Positions 17,601-25,024 of a stretch of DNA of 42,683 bases are shown one piece after another. The notes under the pieces were generated by a model. That model did no database searches and had not been told where the DNA came from. It worked only from the letters and a program-made list of their open reading frames with translations. Origin of the DNA: JANXQE01 sp035651635. Its GTDB lineage: Bacteria; Verrucomicrobiota; Verrucomicrobiia; Limisphaerales; UBA8199. Made by a program: the position numbers and the translations under genes. Each line of letters begins with the position of its first letter. Positions within the stretch are counted from its first letter, which is position 1. The DNA lies in the NCBI GenBank assembly GCA_035651635.1, contig DASRFK010000137.1, positions 1 through 42,683 on the forward strand, given 5' to 3'.

Positions 17601-17811
17601 CCGGCCGCCCTGCGATTCCGAATGCACCGTGCTGGAAGAATCCCTTGCCGCTCAGCGTGCGCACTATGCCAAGGACTTCGAGGCCGCCAGGAAGACAATC
17701 TCGGTTGGTGAATCTCCCGTCCCGGAAGATGTGCCGCCGCCGGAATTGGCCGCCTACACCATGGTGGCGAACCTGATCTTGAACCTGGACGAAGTCTTGA
17801 CAAGGAACTAA
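14686..17811 (+). CDS. PSCyt1-DUF1549-DUF1553 (planctomycete-type cytochrome) protein with inserted beta domain
   Basis: 1041 residues. After a signal segment (about 10-32) comes a PSCyt1 cytochrome c domain with haem motif C47-FP-C50-H51. DUF1549/PSCyt2 follows (about 145-350, DIDRFILAALEAKGLKPAREANRETLLRRVTLDLTGLPPTPEE) and DUF1553/PSD1 is C-terminal (about 710-1000, NRLTFAKWLVEPNHPLTARVTVNRFWQQFFGTGIV and SREKCRARRERTNTPLQALITLNDPQYFEAAR). Between them, at about 420-590, is a jelly-roll/LamG-like insertion (FVWIEDDFPTNTHVQVN...VYWDKAGV). The family is highly expanded in PVC bacteria; redox-linked breakdown of polymers is often suggested but unproven. It starts a compact gene set with DUF1501 29 bp downstream. 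Confidence 0.92.
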   Translation: MTKNRRNRAYCWVGAWLAGIAVAAAAPAPAAHVLFNRDIRPILSDTCFPCHGFDAGKRKADLRLDTLEGATTIHKGHPAIKPGDLDGSELWRRVSSSDPKAIMPPPASGKKLKPDQIALLREWIQQGAVYQKHWAFEPPVRPDPPEVKKAEWPLNDIDRFILAALEAKGLKPAREANRETLLRRVTLDLTGLPPTPEETDAFLKDHETGAYERVVERLLASPHYGEQMARYWLDVARYGDTHGLHLDNERSIWPYRDWVVSAFNENLPYDQFTVWQLAGDLLPNATREQMIASGFNRCNVSTSEGGAIDEEFQVRYAVDRVETTSAAWLGLTMGCAVCHDHKLDPIKQKEFYEVFSIFNNISEKAMDGNALLPPPTMQLPTPEQARQMTDYDSKLADLRKQLHELVAGLDYQDPATLTNAAKPEPKEFVWIEDDFPTNTHVQVNQEKEPSKWVTRDQGPVYSGERSIRRSGKGIDQIYFEDASPLKAAAGDKFFAYVYLDPKDPPKAIMLQFHTDKWDHRANWGDIDAIDYGEKGTPEKRDMGALPETGKWVRLEVEAAAVGLKPGAKVTGMSFAQFDGTVYWDKAGVLSPNDPAQNPYVSFAAWNRIERGLGDKAEAPQEIKDLLKKEDAKFEEADRKTLKDYFLESVYEDPATDLKPLRMELKSVKKERDELDGKITATMISKELEKPRPAWVLIRGQYDKHGEPVGPGVPGILPPLPQSEVTNRLTFAKWLVEPNHPLTARVTVNRFWQQFFGTGIVKTAEDFGTKGEWPSHPELLDWLATEFIRTGWDVKQFVKLIVTSATYRQDSQVTPELLAVDPENRLLARGPRFRLDAEELRDEALYIGGLLDLKMGGRGVRPYQPPGIWEAVGYTTSTTAKYTQDHGDALYRRSLYLFWKRTAPPPTMITFDAPSREKCRARRERTNTPLQALITLNDPQYFEAARHLGYRMLHEGGGEDAARLRYGFRLATGRPPCDSECTVLEESLAAQRAHYAKDFEAARKTISVGESPVPEDVPPPELAAYTMVANLILNLDEVLTRN

Positions 17812-17840
17812 TAGACGCGTTCACCATCTTACTTATAGAC

Positions 17841-19319
17841 ATGCAACCGTTTGAGAGTTTCTTGCAGCACCAGACCCGGCGAACTTTCTTCAAGAAAACC
17901 GGCTTGGCCGCCGGCCGAATTGCGCTTGGCTCCCTGCTGTTTCCCGAATTGTTTCGCGCCAACGCCGCCAACATGCCGGCGGCGCGTGGACACCCAGGCC
18001 TGCCAGGCGTGCCTCATTTCGCCCCGAAGGCTCGCCGGCTGATCTATCTTTTCATGAACGGCGCGCCTTCGCAGATCGATCTTTGGGATTATAAACCCAA
18101 GCTCGGTGAAATGTTCGATGCGGATTTGCCCGATTCGATTCGCAATGGACAACGGCTGACCACGATGACTTCCGGCCAGAAGCGTTTCCCGATCGCCCCT
18201 TCCATTTACAAATTCGCGCCCCATGGCCAATGCGGCACGATGGTCAGCGAATTGCTCCCCCACACGGCACAAATAGTTGACGACCTGGCGGTGGTTCGCA
18301 CGGTTTATACCGAAGCGATCAATCATGATCCCGCATCGACATATATCCTGACCGGCAATCAAATCCCGGGCAAACCCAGTATCGGCGCGTGGCTTTCTTA
18401 CGGCCTGGGCAGCGAGGCGGAGAATCTGCCCGCGTTCGTGGTGATGACACCGCGCTGGTCCGCCAAGCGCGACGCGCAAGCTCTTTATCAACGGCTTTGG
18501 GGCGCCGGTTTCCTGCCTTCTCAGCATCAAGGCGTGGCGCTGCGCGCCAATGGCGATCCGGTTCTGTACATTAGTAATCCGCAAGGGGTGGACGCCGTCG
18601 CGCGGCGCACGATGCTCGACGGCCTGGCAAAGCTGAACCAGGCCAATTTTCAACGCGAGGGCGATCCGGAGATCCAGACCCGCATCGCCCAGTATGAAAT
18701 GGCGTTTCGGATGCAGACGTCCATTCCGGAGCTCACCGACATTTCCAACGAGCCAAAAGCCGTTCTCGACCTGTACGGGCCGGAAGTGACTCAGCCGGGA
18801 ACCTTTGCCGCCAGCGCTTTGCTCGCCCGCCGCCTGATTGAGCGCGGCGTGCGCGTGGTTCAATTGTTACACCGCGAATGGGATCATCACGGGGATTTGC
18901 CTCGTGACCTGCCGCTGCAATGCCGTGACGTCGACCAGGCCTGCAAAGGCCTGATCCTTGACCTTAAGCAGCGCGGTTTGCTCGACGAAACGCTGGTGGT
19001 TTGGGGCGGCGAGTTTGGGCGCACCGTTTACTGTCAGGGCGAACTGCGGCGTGACAACTATGGCCGCGACCATCATCCGCGCTGTTACACCATGTGGATG
19101 GCCGGCGCCGGCATTAAAGGTGGAACCGTTTATGGCGAAACGGATGATTTCAGCTATAACATCGTGCGCGACCCAGTTCACATCCGCGACATCAACGCAA
19201 CCATTCTCAACTTGATGGGCATCGATCATAACCGGCTGACCTATAATTTTCAGGGCCTGGATCAAAAGCTGACCGGCACGGAAGCTCCAGCGAACCCCGT
19301 TAAAGGGATTCTGGTGTGA
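17841..19319 (+). CDS. DUF1501 Tat-exported protein
   Basis: 492 residues, with a twin-arginine signal (TRRTFFKKTGLAAGRIALGSLLF, about residues 12-34) and then a DUF1501 domain, a relative of the alkaline phosphatase/sulfatase fold. Motifs typical of the family include LIYLFMNGAPSQIDLWDYKP, LRDxLPLQCRDVDQACKGLI-like and VVWGGEFGRTVY...GRDHHPRCYTMWMAGAGIKGG. DUF1501 genes almost always sit next to DUF1549/DUF1553 genes in Planctomycetes and Verrucomicrobia, as here, which suggests that the two act together outside the cytoplasm. The biochemical activity is unknown. Its stop overlaps the next gene's GTG start (GTGA at 19316-19319). Confidence 0.93.
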   Translation: MQPFESFLQHQTRRTFFKKTGLAAGRIALGSLLFPELFRANAANMPAARGHPGLPGVPHFAPKARRLIYLFMNGAPSQIDLWDYKPKLGEMFDADLPDSIRNGQRLTTMTSGQKRFPIAPSIYKFAPHGQCGTMVSELLPHTAQIVDDLAVVRTVYTEAINHDPASTYILTGNQIPGKPSIGAWLSYGLGSEAENLPAFVVMTPRWSAKRDAQALYQRLWGAGFLPSQHQGVALRANGDPVLYISNPQGVDAVARRTMLDGLAKLNQANFQREGDPEIQTRIAQYEMAFRMQTSIPELTDISNEPKAVLDLYGPEVTQPGTFAASALLARRLIERGVRVVQLLHREWDHHGDLPRDLPLQCRDVDQACKGLILDLKQRGLLDETLVVWGGEFGRTVYCQGELRRDNYGRDHHPRCYTMWMAGAGIKGGTVYGETDDFSYNIVRDPVHIRDINATILNLMGIDHNRLTYNFQGLDQKLTGTEAPANPVKGILV

Positions 19320-20986
19320 GTAGCCCGTCAGATATTGTCCTTTTCCTGGGCCACCTCCACCCACTGCTGGTCCATTTGCCGATTGGACTGATCGTGTTGC
19401 TGGCATTGCTGGAGTTGTTTGCGCGCACGGCCAAATTCCGGCAAGCCAACGCCAATTCAGGTTTGATCCTTGCCTTGGCAGTTCCGGCCGCCATCGCCAC
19501 CGTCATTTGCGGTTGGTTGTTGTCTCAAGCCGGAGGTTACCAGGACAAGCTGCTCCAATATCACAAGTGGACCGGCATCGGCACCGCCACAGTCTGCGCC
19601 CTGGCCGGTTTACTTTACCGGCTCGATCTTAAACGCGCTTACCGCGTCTGTTTGTTTTCCACCGTGGGTCTGCTCGTTGTCGCCGGTCATTATGGCGGTT
19701 CGCTCACACATGGCAGCGATTATTTCGTTCGCTACGCCCCGCGTCCGATCCGGGCCTGGTTTACTGCTCCAGCCAAAGTCGCTGCGCCTGCCAGCAATCG
19801 CGTGGATATCGCGCAAGTTGCGGTGTTCCCCGCTGTCATTCAGCCCGTGCTCCAGCAGAATTGCGTCTCCTGCCACGGACCTGAAAAATCCAAAGCAGAT
19901 TTGCGCCTCGACACCATTGATGCAGTCAAAAAAGGCGGAAAGAGCGGACCGGCTGTCGTTGCCGGCAAGTCCGCCGATAGCGACCTGATCAAGCGTATCC
20001 GCCTCCCGCTAACGGACGACGACCATATGCCACCCGATGGCAAACCGCAGCCAAGCTCGGACGAAATCGCCCTGTTGCAGTGGTGGATTGATGCCGGGGC
20101 GCCGGCCGATAAGAAGGTCGGCGAGCTCAAGGCTTCTCCTCGCGTGACGCAGATTCTGGCCGCAAAATTCGGCGCACCCGGCGCCACGCTTGCGTTAAAG
20201 AAAGTGGCGCCAAAGCCGCTCGCGGAAGTGCTGCCGCAAACGGCCAAACTCGCCGACGATTTGGGCGTTGCTTTGACGCCATTGTCACCTCAGGAACCCT
20301 GGCTGCAATGCAACGCCAGCATTGCCGGAACCAACTTCGCCGATGCCGAGCTGGCGAAGCTCTCAGCACTGGGGCCGAACTTGCGCTGGCTGGACCTCGG
20401 CGGCACCGCGGTGTCCGACGCCGGTCTGGCTCACCTCGCCAAAATGCCCAATCTGACTCGACTCCACCTGGAACGCACGCGGGTGACCGATGCCGGCCTG
20501 GAGAAACTCGCCGGGCTCAGCGAGCTCGAATATCTCAACTTGTACGGCACGGAGGTCAGCGATCCGGGACTGGACCAGCTCCAGAAGATTCCCAAACTCA
20601 AACAGATTTACGTGTGGCAGACCAAAGTAACGCCGGCCGCAGCCAAAGCCTTTGCCGACGCGCGGCTGGACGAGGATCAGCTCCAGCAATGGCAGGAGCA
20701 AATTGCGCAGCTCAACGCCAAAATCCGAGATGCCCACGTTTCGGTCGACGTCGGCACGATCCTGGCAGCCCCAGTTTCGACGAACTCCGTTTCGACCAAC
20801 GCGGGCCCCATCAATGCCCAATGTCCAGTCTCGGGCAAACCGATTGACCCGACCAAGACTGTGATCCATAAGGGGCTACTGGTGGCGTTTTGTTGCGATG
20901 ATTGCAAAGCCAAGTTTCAACAGGATCCCACGCCGTACCTGGCGAAGCTCGAACCCAAAAAAGAATCTTCAACCTCCACCAAATGA
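19316..20986 (+). CDS. DUF2231 membrane - cytochrome c - LRR - YHS fusion protein
   Basis: 556 residues with an unusual domain string. DUF2231-like membrane domain with four TM helices (about 10-130; HLHPLLVHLPIG and His-containing helices could hold haem b). PSCyt1 cytochrome domain with C183-VS-C186-H187 and the DDDHMPPDGKPQPSSDEIALLQWWIDAGAP tail. Leucine-rich repeats (about 360-445; LRWLDLGGTAVSDAGLAHLAKMPNLTRLHLERTRVTDAGLEKL...). A C-terminal YHS-like metal-binding domain with C503, C526, C527 and C530. The GTG start overlaps the DUF1501 stop and the protein's own stop overlaps the next ATG, so translation looks coupled on both sides. It would tether the set to the membrane and pass electrons; this role is inferred. 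Confidence 0.88.
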   Translation: MSSPSDIVLFLGHLHPLLVHLPIGLIVLLALLELFARTAKFRQANANSGLILALAVPAAIATVICGWLLSQAGGYQDKLLQYHKWTGIGTATVCALAGLLYRLDLKRAYRVCLFSTVGLLVVAGHYGGSLTHGSDYFVRYAPRPIRAWFTAPAKVAAPASNRVDIAQVAVFPAVIQPVLQQNCVSCHGPEKSKADLRLDTIDAVKKGGKSGPAVVAGKSADSDLIKRIRLPLTDDDHMPPDGKPQPSSDEIALLQWWIDAGAPADKKVGELKASPRVTQILAAKFGAPGATLALKKVAPKPLAEVLPQTAKLADDLGVALTPLSPQEPWLQCNASIAGTNFADAELAKLSALGPNLRWLDLGGTAVSDAGLAHLAKMPNLTRLHLERTRVTDAGLEKLAGLSELEYLNLYGTEVSDPGLDQLQKIPKLKQIYVWQTKVTPAAAKAFADARLDEDQLQQWQEQIAQLNAKIRDAHVSVDVGTILAAPVSTNSVSTNAGPINAQCPVSGKPIDPTKTVIHKGLLVAFCCDDCKAKFQQDPTPYLAKLEPKKESSTSTK

Positions 20987-22011
20987 ACCGACGCCGCTTC
21001 ATGCAGACCAGCGCGTCGCTGGCTGCCTTTGCCTTCACCACCCAAGGCCACGCCCACTCCCATCACCACGTTAACGAAGCACCCTTCGAAAACACCGGCA
21101 ACGCCGCTCCCCCTAAAGATCCGGTCATCAGCGGCCAGGGCGAGTTTCGTTATCAGTATGTGCCGGACAAGCTGGTGCTGCCAGACGAAGTCAAAATGCG
21201 CAATGGGCACGGGCTGTGCAAAGATACGCAAGGCAACATCTATTTCACCTTCGAGCCGGAGAAAGTCGAAGAACAAACCCGCTGCCTCGTGCGATTTGCT
21301 CCGGACGGCACCGGTCCAGTGTTGTTGGGTTCAGACAATGCCTTGGCTCATGGCGTGCCTCATGGCCTGAACATCGATATCGACCAAGACGGAAAAGCGG
21401 TCCTGTACCACGCCAACAACGAAGCTACCGTCCACAAAACCACGCTCGATGGCCGGATTCTCTGGACCCAGAAGTGGTCGCCACAAATGGGCAACTACAA
21501 ACCGACTGACGCGGTTGCTCCGCCAGGCAGTGATCGGGTTCTGATCGCCGACGGTTACGGCAGCAGTATGATCCATGCACTGAAGGCCAGCGACGGAATT
21601 TATGCCGGCAAATCCTGGGGCGGACTTGGTTCGGCCCACGGTGAACTGAATTGCCCGCACGGCATCACCTTTGACACTCGACGCAAGCTGCTCCTAACCG
21701 CCGACCGAGGTAATAAGCGCCTCGAGTACTTCACTGCCAGCGGCTTTTATCATAGCACCATCCAGGCAAAAGAGATCACTGCCCCTTGCAATGCCGACGT
21801 CTGGGGCGATTACCTGTTGGTGCCGGACCTCGAAGGGCCGTGCATTATTTTGGACAAGGATAACCAGGTGGTTTCAGTCATCGAAGTAGGCAAGCTCCTG
21901 GGCGAACATGGCTTCCGTCACCCGCATGACGCAATCTGGCTCGCCAATGGCGATGTCGCCGTTTGCACCTGGAACCCAGGCCGACTCGGCTATTGGAAAC
22001 GGCTTTCTTAG
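20983..22011 (+). CDS. Tat-exported NHL-type beta-propeller
   Basis: 342 residues. The ATG at 20983 overlaps the preceding stop (ATGA) and begins a twin-arginine signal (NRRRFMQTSASLAAFAFTTQGHA). The mature N-terminus is His-rich (HAHSHHHVNEAP), perhaps a metal site. The rest is a six-bladed NHL/SMP-30-like propeller (GHGLCKDTQGNIYFTFEP, VPHGLNIDIDQDGKAVLYHANNE, ELNCPHGITFDTRRKLLLTADRGNKRLEYF, FRHPHDAIWLANGDVAVCTWNPGRLGYW). It is the last gene of the four-gene cytochrome set and may bind or process the same substrate. Catalytic residues cannot be assigned. A hairpin-repeat element follows immediately and could end the transcript. Confidence 0.88.
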   Translation: MNRRRFMQTSASLAAFAFTTQGHAHSHHHVNEAPFENTGNAAPPKDPVISGQGEFRYQYVPDKLVLPDEVKMRNGHGLCKDTQGNIYFTFEPEKVEEQTRCLVRFAPDGTGPVLLGSDNALAHGVPHGLNIDIDQDGKAVLYHANNEATVHKTTLDGRILWTQKWSPQMGNYKPTDAVAPPGSDRVLIADGYGSSMIHALKASDGIYAGKSWGGLGSAHGELNCPHGITFDTRRKLLLTADRGNKRLEYFTASGFYHSTIQAKEITAPCNADVWGDYLLVPDLEGPCIILDKDNQVVSVIEVGKLLGEHGFRHPHDAIWLANGDVAVCTWNPGRLGYWKRLS

Positions 22012-22030
22012 GGCGGCTTTTACAATTCGG

Positions 22031-22089
22031 TTTGGAGTCGCGCCTTTGGGCGGCCGTCGCCAAAACCGCCTTGCAGGCGGGACTCCAAA
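22031..22089. repeat. ACTCCAAA hairpin repeat, inverted pair (copy 1)
   Basis: Ends TTTGGAGTC (22031-22039) and GACTCCAAA (22081-22089) are perfect inverted repeats. Inside the right end is the hairpin CCGCCT (22066-22071), loop TGC, AGGCGG (22075-22080). The left half is a weaker mirror (CGCC, TTTG, GGCG). It lies between the convergent NHL and PQQ propeller genes, so it could act as a bidirectional terminator. Confidence 0.75.
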
Positions 22090-22147
22090 CCCAGGTGCCC
22101 ACGCCCGAGCCGAAATTTTAAAACACGCTCTTAGGCCCTCAGTATCT

Positions 22148-23536
22148 TCACTGCGTTCGCGAGCCGATGGCCAGGACCTGGCTCTGCGTGCGAAAAAAAA
22201 GTTTGCTTTCGGAGATCGCGGGAGTGGCCATGCAAGCCTCGCCCATATGATTGGTTGCCATGACGCTGAACTCGGAGCCAGGTCTTACCACGAATACGGA
22301 GCCGGTCTCACTCGTGAAATAAATCTTACCCTTTGACGCTACCGGCGAGGCGGTAAATCCATCGCCGCCGCTGCCCAAACGTTCTCTATATAATTGCCTG
22401 CCCGTCTGCGGTTCGTAGCAGGAGAGAATCCCGTCGATATGGCAGCTATACAATAGATTGCTGTGCGAAACGTCCCCATAGACCAATGGCGTCTGCATGT
22501 ACGATCCTCCTTTCACCGCGCTCCAGGCCACGTAACGGTTGGTCGAAGCTCCATCGCGCAAGGAAACATCTCCCTGCGCGTCTGTCCGAACGGCGTAAAG
22601 CGGACGCCGCGGTCCGTGCGCGCTTGTGAGGAAAATAAGGTCATTCCAAACCACCGGCGTCGGGACCGGGCAATCGCCCCCGCCCGCCAGGCGCCAGATT
22701 TCCTCACCAGTCACCAAGTCGTATCCGCCCATATGCTTCCAGCCGTTGACAATCAGTTGCGGACGCGGTCCATCGGCATAAACCGTCGGTGTGCTCCACG
22801 TAGTCGTATCGTCGCGCGAGGTTCGCCAGATTTGTTTGCCATCGGCCAGGTTGAAAGCCGCCACGAAAGCATTGGTTAAAACGTCGCACTGAATAAACAA
22901 ACGTCCGTCGTAAACCACGGGCGAGCTGGCAAATCCCCACTCCAGATCCACGCCTCCGGGAAATTTTGCATCGTTGTAGATCATTGGGCTGGTCCGCAGA
23001 AGGCCAAAATCCTTGTGCCATTGAAGCTCGCCGGTCACGTCATAGCAGTACAAGCCGTCCGATCCGAAGAAAGCCACTACGTTCGTGCCATCTGTAGCGA
23101 CAGTGCAATTGGCGTGTGTCGCTTTGGGGTGACGCTTGAGCTTGGGTATGCCTTCGTGAGCTATTTTTTCCCAAAGCACCTCCCCGGTGCGCTTATCGAG
23201 GCAGATGACTTTCCATTGCTGCGCATCGTTGTCCTCAGCCGAGTCAGGATCTCCGTAGAGCCCTACTTTCAACGGCGCGGTTTTTCGTTGGTTAACTGCT
23301 GTCGTGAGAAATAGCCTGTTTCCCCAAATCACGGGACAGGAGTGACCCAACCCTGGGATCGGTCTTTTCCAAAGGATATTTTCCCCAGTCTCGACATTCC
23401 AGGTCGCCGGCGTCTCCGCCTCTTGAGAAACCCCGGCAGCATTCGCCCCACGAAATTGCGGCCAGTTGCTTTGAGAAAATGCTGGGAGGGCTAATAAAAA
23501 AATGAGCCAGGTAATGCCGGGTACTCGCAGGGACAT
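22148..23536 (-). CDS. PQQ-binding-like beta-propeller protein (exported)
   Basis: 462 residues with a Sec signal (MSLRVPGITWLIFLLALPAFSQS). The mature protein starts NWPQFRGANAAGVSQE, a hallmark of the PQQ-like outer propellers common in PVC bacteria. Blades repeat W-containing motifs (ENILWKRPIPGLGHSCPVIWGNRLFLTTA, GEVLWEKIAHEG, GKQIWRTSRDDTTTWSTPTVYADG, GEEIWRLAGGGDCPVPTPVVWNDLIFLTSAHG). No haem or clear PQQ ligands are visible, so it is more likely a binding scaffold than a dehydrogenase. It is convergent with the cytochrome set, shares its propeller theme and export, and may work with it, though on a separate transcript. Confidence 0.9.
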   Translation of the reverse strand: MSLRVPGITWLIFLLALPAFSQSNWPQFRGANAAGVSQEAETPATWNVETGENILWKRPIPGLGHSCPVIWGNRLFLTTAVNQRKTAPLKVGLYGDPDSAEDNDAQQWKVICLDKRTGEVLWEKIAHEGIPKLKRHPKATHANCTVATDGTNVVAFFGSDGLYCYDVTGELQWHKDFGLLRTSPMIYNDAKFPGGVDLEWGFASSPVVYDGRLFIQCDVLTNAFVAAFNLADGKQIWRTSRDDTTTWSTPTVYADGPRPQLIVNGWKHMGGYDLVTGEEIWRLAGGGDCPVPTPVVWNDLIFLTSAHGPRRPLYAVRTDAQGDVSLRDGASTNRYVAWSAVKGGSYMQTPLVYGDVSHSNLLYSCHIDGILSCYEPQTGRQLYRERLGSGGDGFTASPVASKGKIYFTSETGSVFVVRPGSEFSVMATNHMGEACMATPAISESKLFFRTQSQVLAIGSRTQ

Positions 23537-23914
23537 AAACTCAGAGCAAACTTGTCGGCCTCCGGCCTGCTGTCAAACAGATAAGGGCGCCGCCCAGGCA
23601 TCCTCGGAAGGCCCCGCAACCGCTGCAGCCCCGGAACGCTGCATTTATGCGGCAGCGAAGCTTCGGGGTCCCAGCTTGAGCCGGTGGAATCGCCGACGCG
23701 GGTGCATATAAGAGCTCCCGTTGATTCCAAGTCGTCGTCGTACCGCCTGAAGGCGGGACTCCAAACTCCGTGGTTCAGAGTCCCGTCGAACCTGCCCTCG
23801 ATTCTTTCTTGTCGCAGGTCGAATCCTCGTCTTAGATGAGACGACGAATCACGCATCCTCTTCACTGAAACACCAGACGGTGGCCCTTTGCAGGTTGCCG
23901 CTAATTTAAATCGT
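23537..23914. other. Divergent intergenic region between PQQ propeller and ychF
   Basis: 378 bp without a supported gene. It contains promoters for both flanking genes by position, a hairpin at 23629-23668 (CCCCG and CGCTGC pairing with GCAGCG and CGGGG around an ATTTATGCG loop), and a single copy of the ACTCCAAA hairpin repeat at 23743-23765. The minus-strand reading frame across it reads out of ychF as a mirror of its P-loop and is not a gene. Confidence 0.5.
23743..23765 (+). repeat. ACTCCAAA hairpin repeat, single unit (copy 2)
   Basis: Hairpin CCGCCT (23743-23748), loop GA, AGGCGG (23751-23756), followed directly by GACTCCAAA (23757-23765). Stem sequence and tail are the same as in the right half of copy 1; no inverted partner is evident nearby. 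Confidence 0.7.
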
Positions 23915-25024
23915 ATGCTAAAGGCCGGCATCGTTGGACTTCCAAACGTTGGTAAATCGACACTCTTCAATGCCGTCACGCGGTCGCACAAAGCGCCGGC
24001 GGAGAATTATCCGTTTTGCACGATCGAACCGAATCTGGGGGTCGTCACGGTGCCGGACGAGCGGCTCGGCCAGCTGGCACAAGTGGTCAAGGTCAGTGCC
24101 CTCATTCCGACTGCGTTTGAATTTGTTGATATTGCGGGCTTAGTCAAAGGCGCTTCGCAAGGCGAAGGCCTGGGCAACAAATTTCTCAGTCATATCCGCG
24201 AAGTGGACGCCTTGATCCACGTCGTGCGCTGTTTTGAAGACCCCGACATTGTGCACGTGACCGGCAGTCCCGAGCCTACTCGCGATATCGAGATCGTCAC
24301 GACCGAGTTGTTGCTCGCCGACCTGGACACCCTCCACAAGCGACTCGAGAAAATCTCGCGGGATGTCAAACGCGCCGACAAGCATGCTCTGCTCGAAGCG
24401 CATCTGTTGCAACTGCTGCAAACCCATCTCAATGCCGGTAAACCCGCCAACACCCTCGGCGTCGCGCTCGGCCCCGAGGAGAAAGCCATTGTCCGCAGCT
24501 TTTGTCTCCTGACGGATAAACCCTCCGTCTTTGTGGCCAATCTCAAGGAGAATGAATTGGCTGGCGCGCAATCCAATCCGCAAGTGCTGCGCGTTCGCGA
24601 GTACGCTCGGGCGCATCACTCCTGTGACACCGTGGTGCTCTGCGCTCAAATCGAAAGCGACCTGGCCGACCTCTCCCCGGCCGAGGCGCAGGAATATCTC
24701 CGCGAGCTGGGTATCGCCCAATCCGGCCTGGTCGCGCTGGTTCAGAGCACTTACCAGGTGTTGGGACTGCGCACGTTTTTTACCTTTAATGAAAAGGAAG
24801 TGCGCGCCTGGACCGTTCATGCCGGCGATACTGCGGTCAAGGCGGCCGGCACCATCCACACCGATTTCGAGCGTGGCTTTATCAAAGCAGAGACTGTGAA
24901 CTGGGAGGACCTCGTGAAACACGGCTCGGTTGCTCATGCTCGTGAGACCGGCCGTTATCGCATCGAAGGACGCGACTACGTCGTGCGCGACGGCGATGTC
25001 ATGCTTTTCAAGGTGAGTGTGTAG
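23915..25024 (+). CDS. ychF: Redox-regulated ATPase YchF (Obg-family P-loop protein)
   Basis: 369 residues, full length for YchF/OLA1. It shows the P-loop GLPNVGKST (residues 8-16), switch region NYPFCTIEPNLGVVTVPDERL, DIAGLVKGASQGEGLGNKFL (G3), and NLKE in place of the NKxD of GTPases, the change that gives this family ATP preference. A coiled-coil middle section (about 130-200) and a C-terminal TGS domain ending (VNWEDLVKHGSVAHARETGRYRIEGRDYVVRDGDVMLFKV) complete it. It binds ribosomes and is linked to stress and translation control. ATG 23915 gives the standard MLKAGIVGLPNVGKS start. Confidence 0.98.
   Translation: MLKAGIVGLPNVGKSTLFNAVTRSHKAPAENYPFCTIEPNLGVVTVPDERLGQLAQVVKVSALIPTAFEFVDIAGLVKGASQGEGLGNKFLSHIREVDALIHVVRCFEDPDIVHVTGSPEPTRDIEIVTTELLLADLDTLHKRLEKISRDVKRADKHALLEAHLLQLLQTHLNAGKPANTLGVALGPEEKAIVRSFCLLTDKPSVFVANLKENELAGAQSNPQVLRVREYARAHHSCDTVVLCAQIESDLADLSPAEAQEYLRELGIAQSGLVALVQSTYQVLGLRTFFTFNEKEVRAWTVHAGDTAVKAAGTIHTDFERGFIKAETVNWEDLVKHGSVAHARETGRYRIEGRDYVVRDGDVMLFKVSV

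Noticed and set aside
23491..23991. Minus-strand reading frame between the PQQ and ychF genes
   Set aside because: Its start is the mirror of the ychF P-loop and the rest crosses intergenic repeats; no family pattern.
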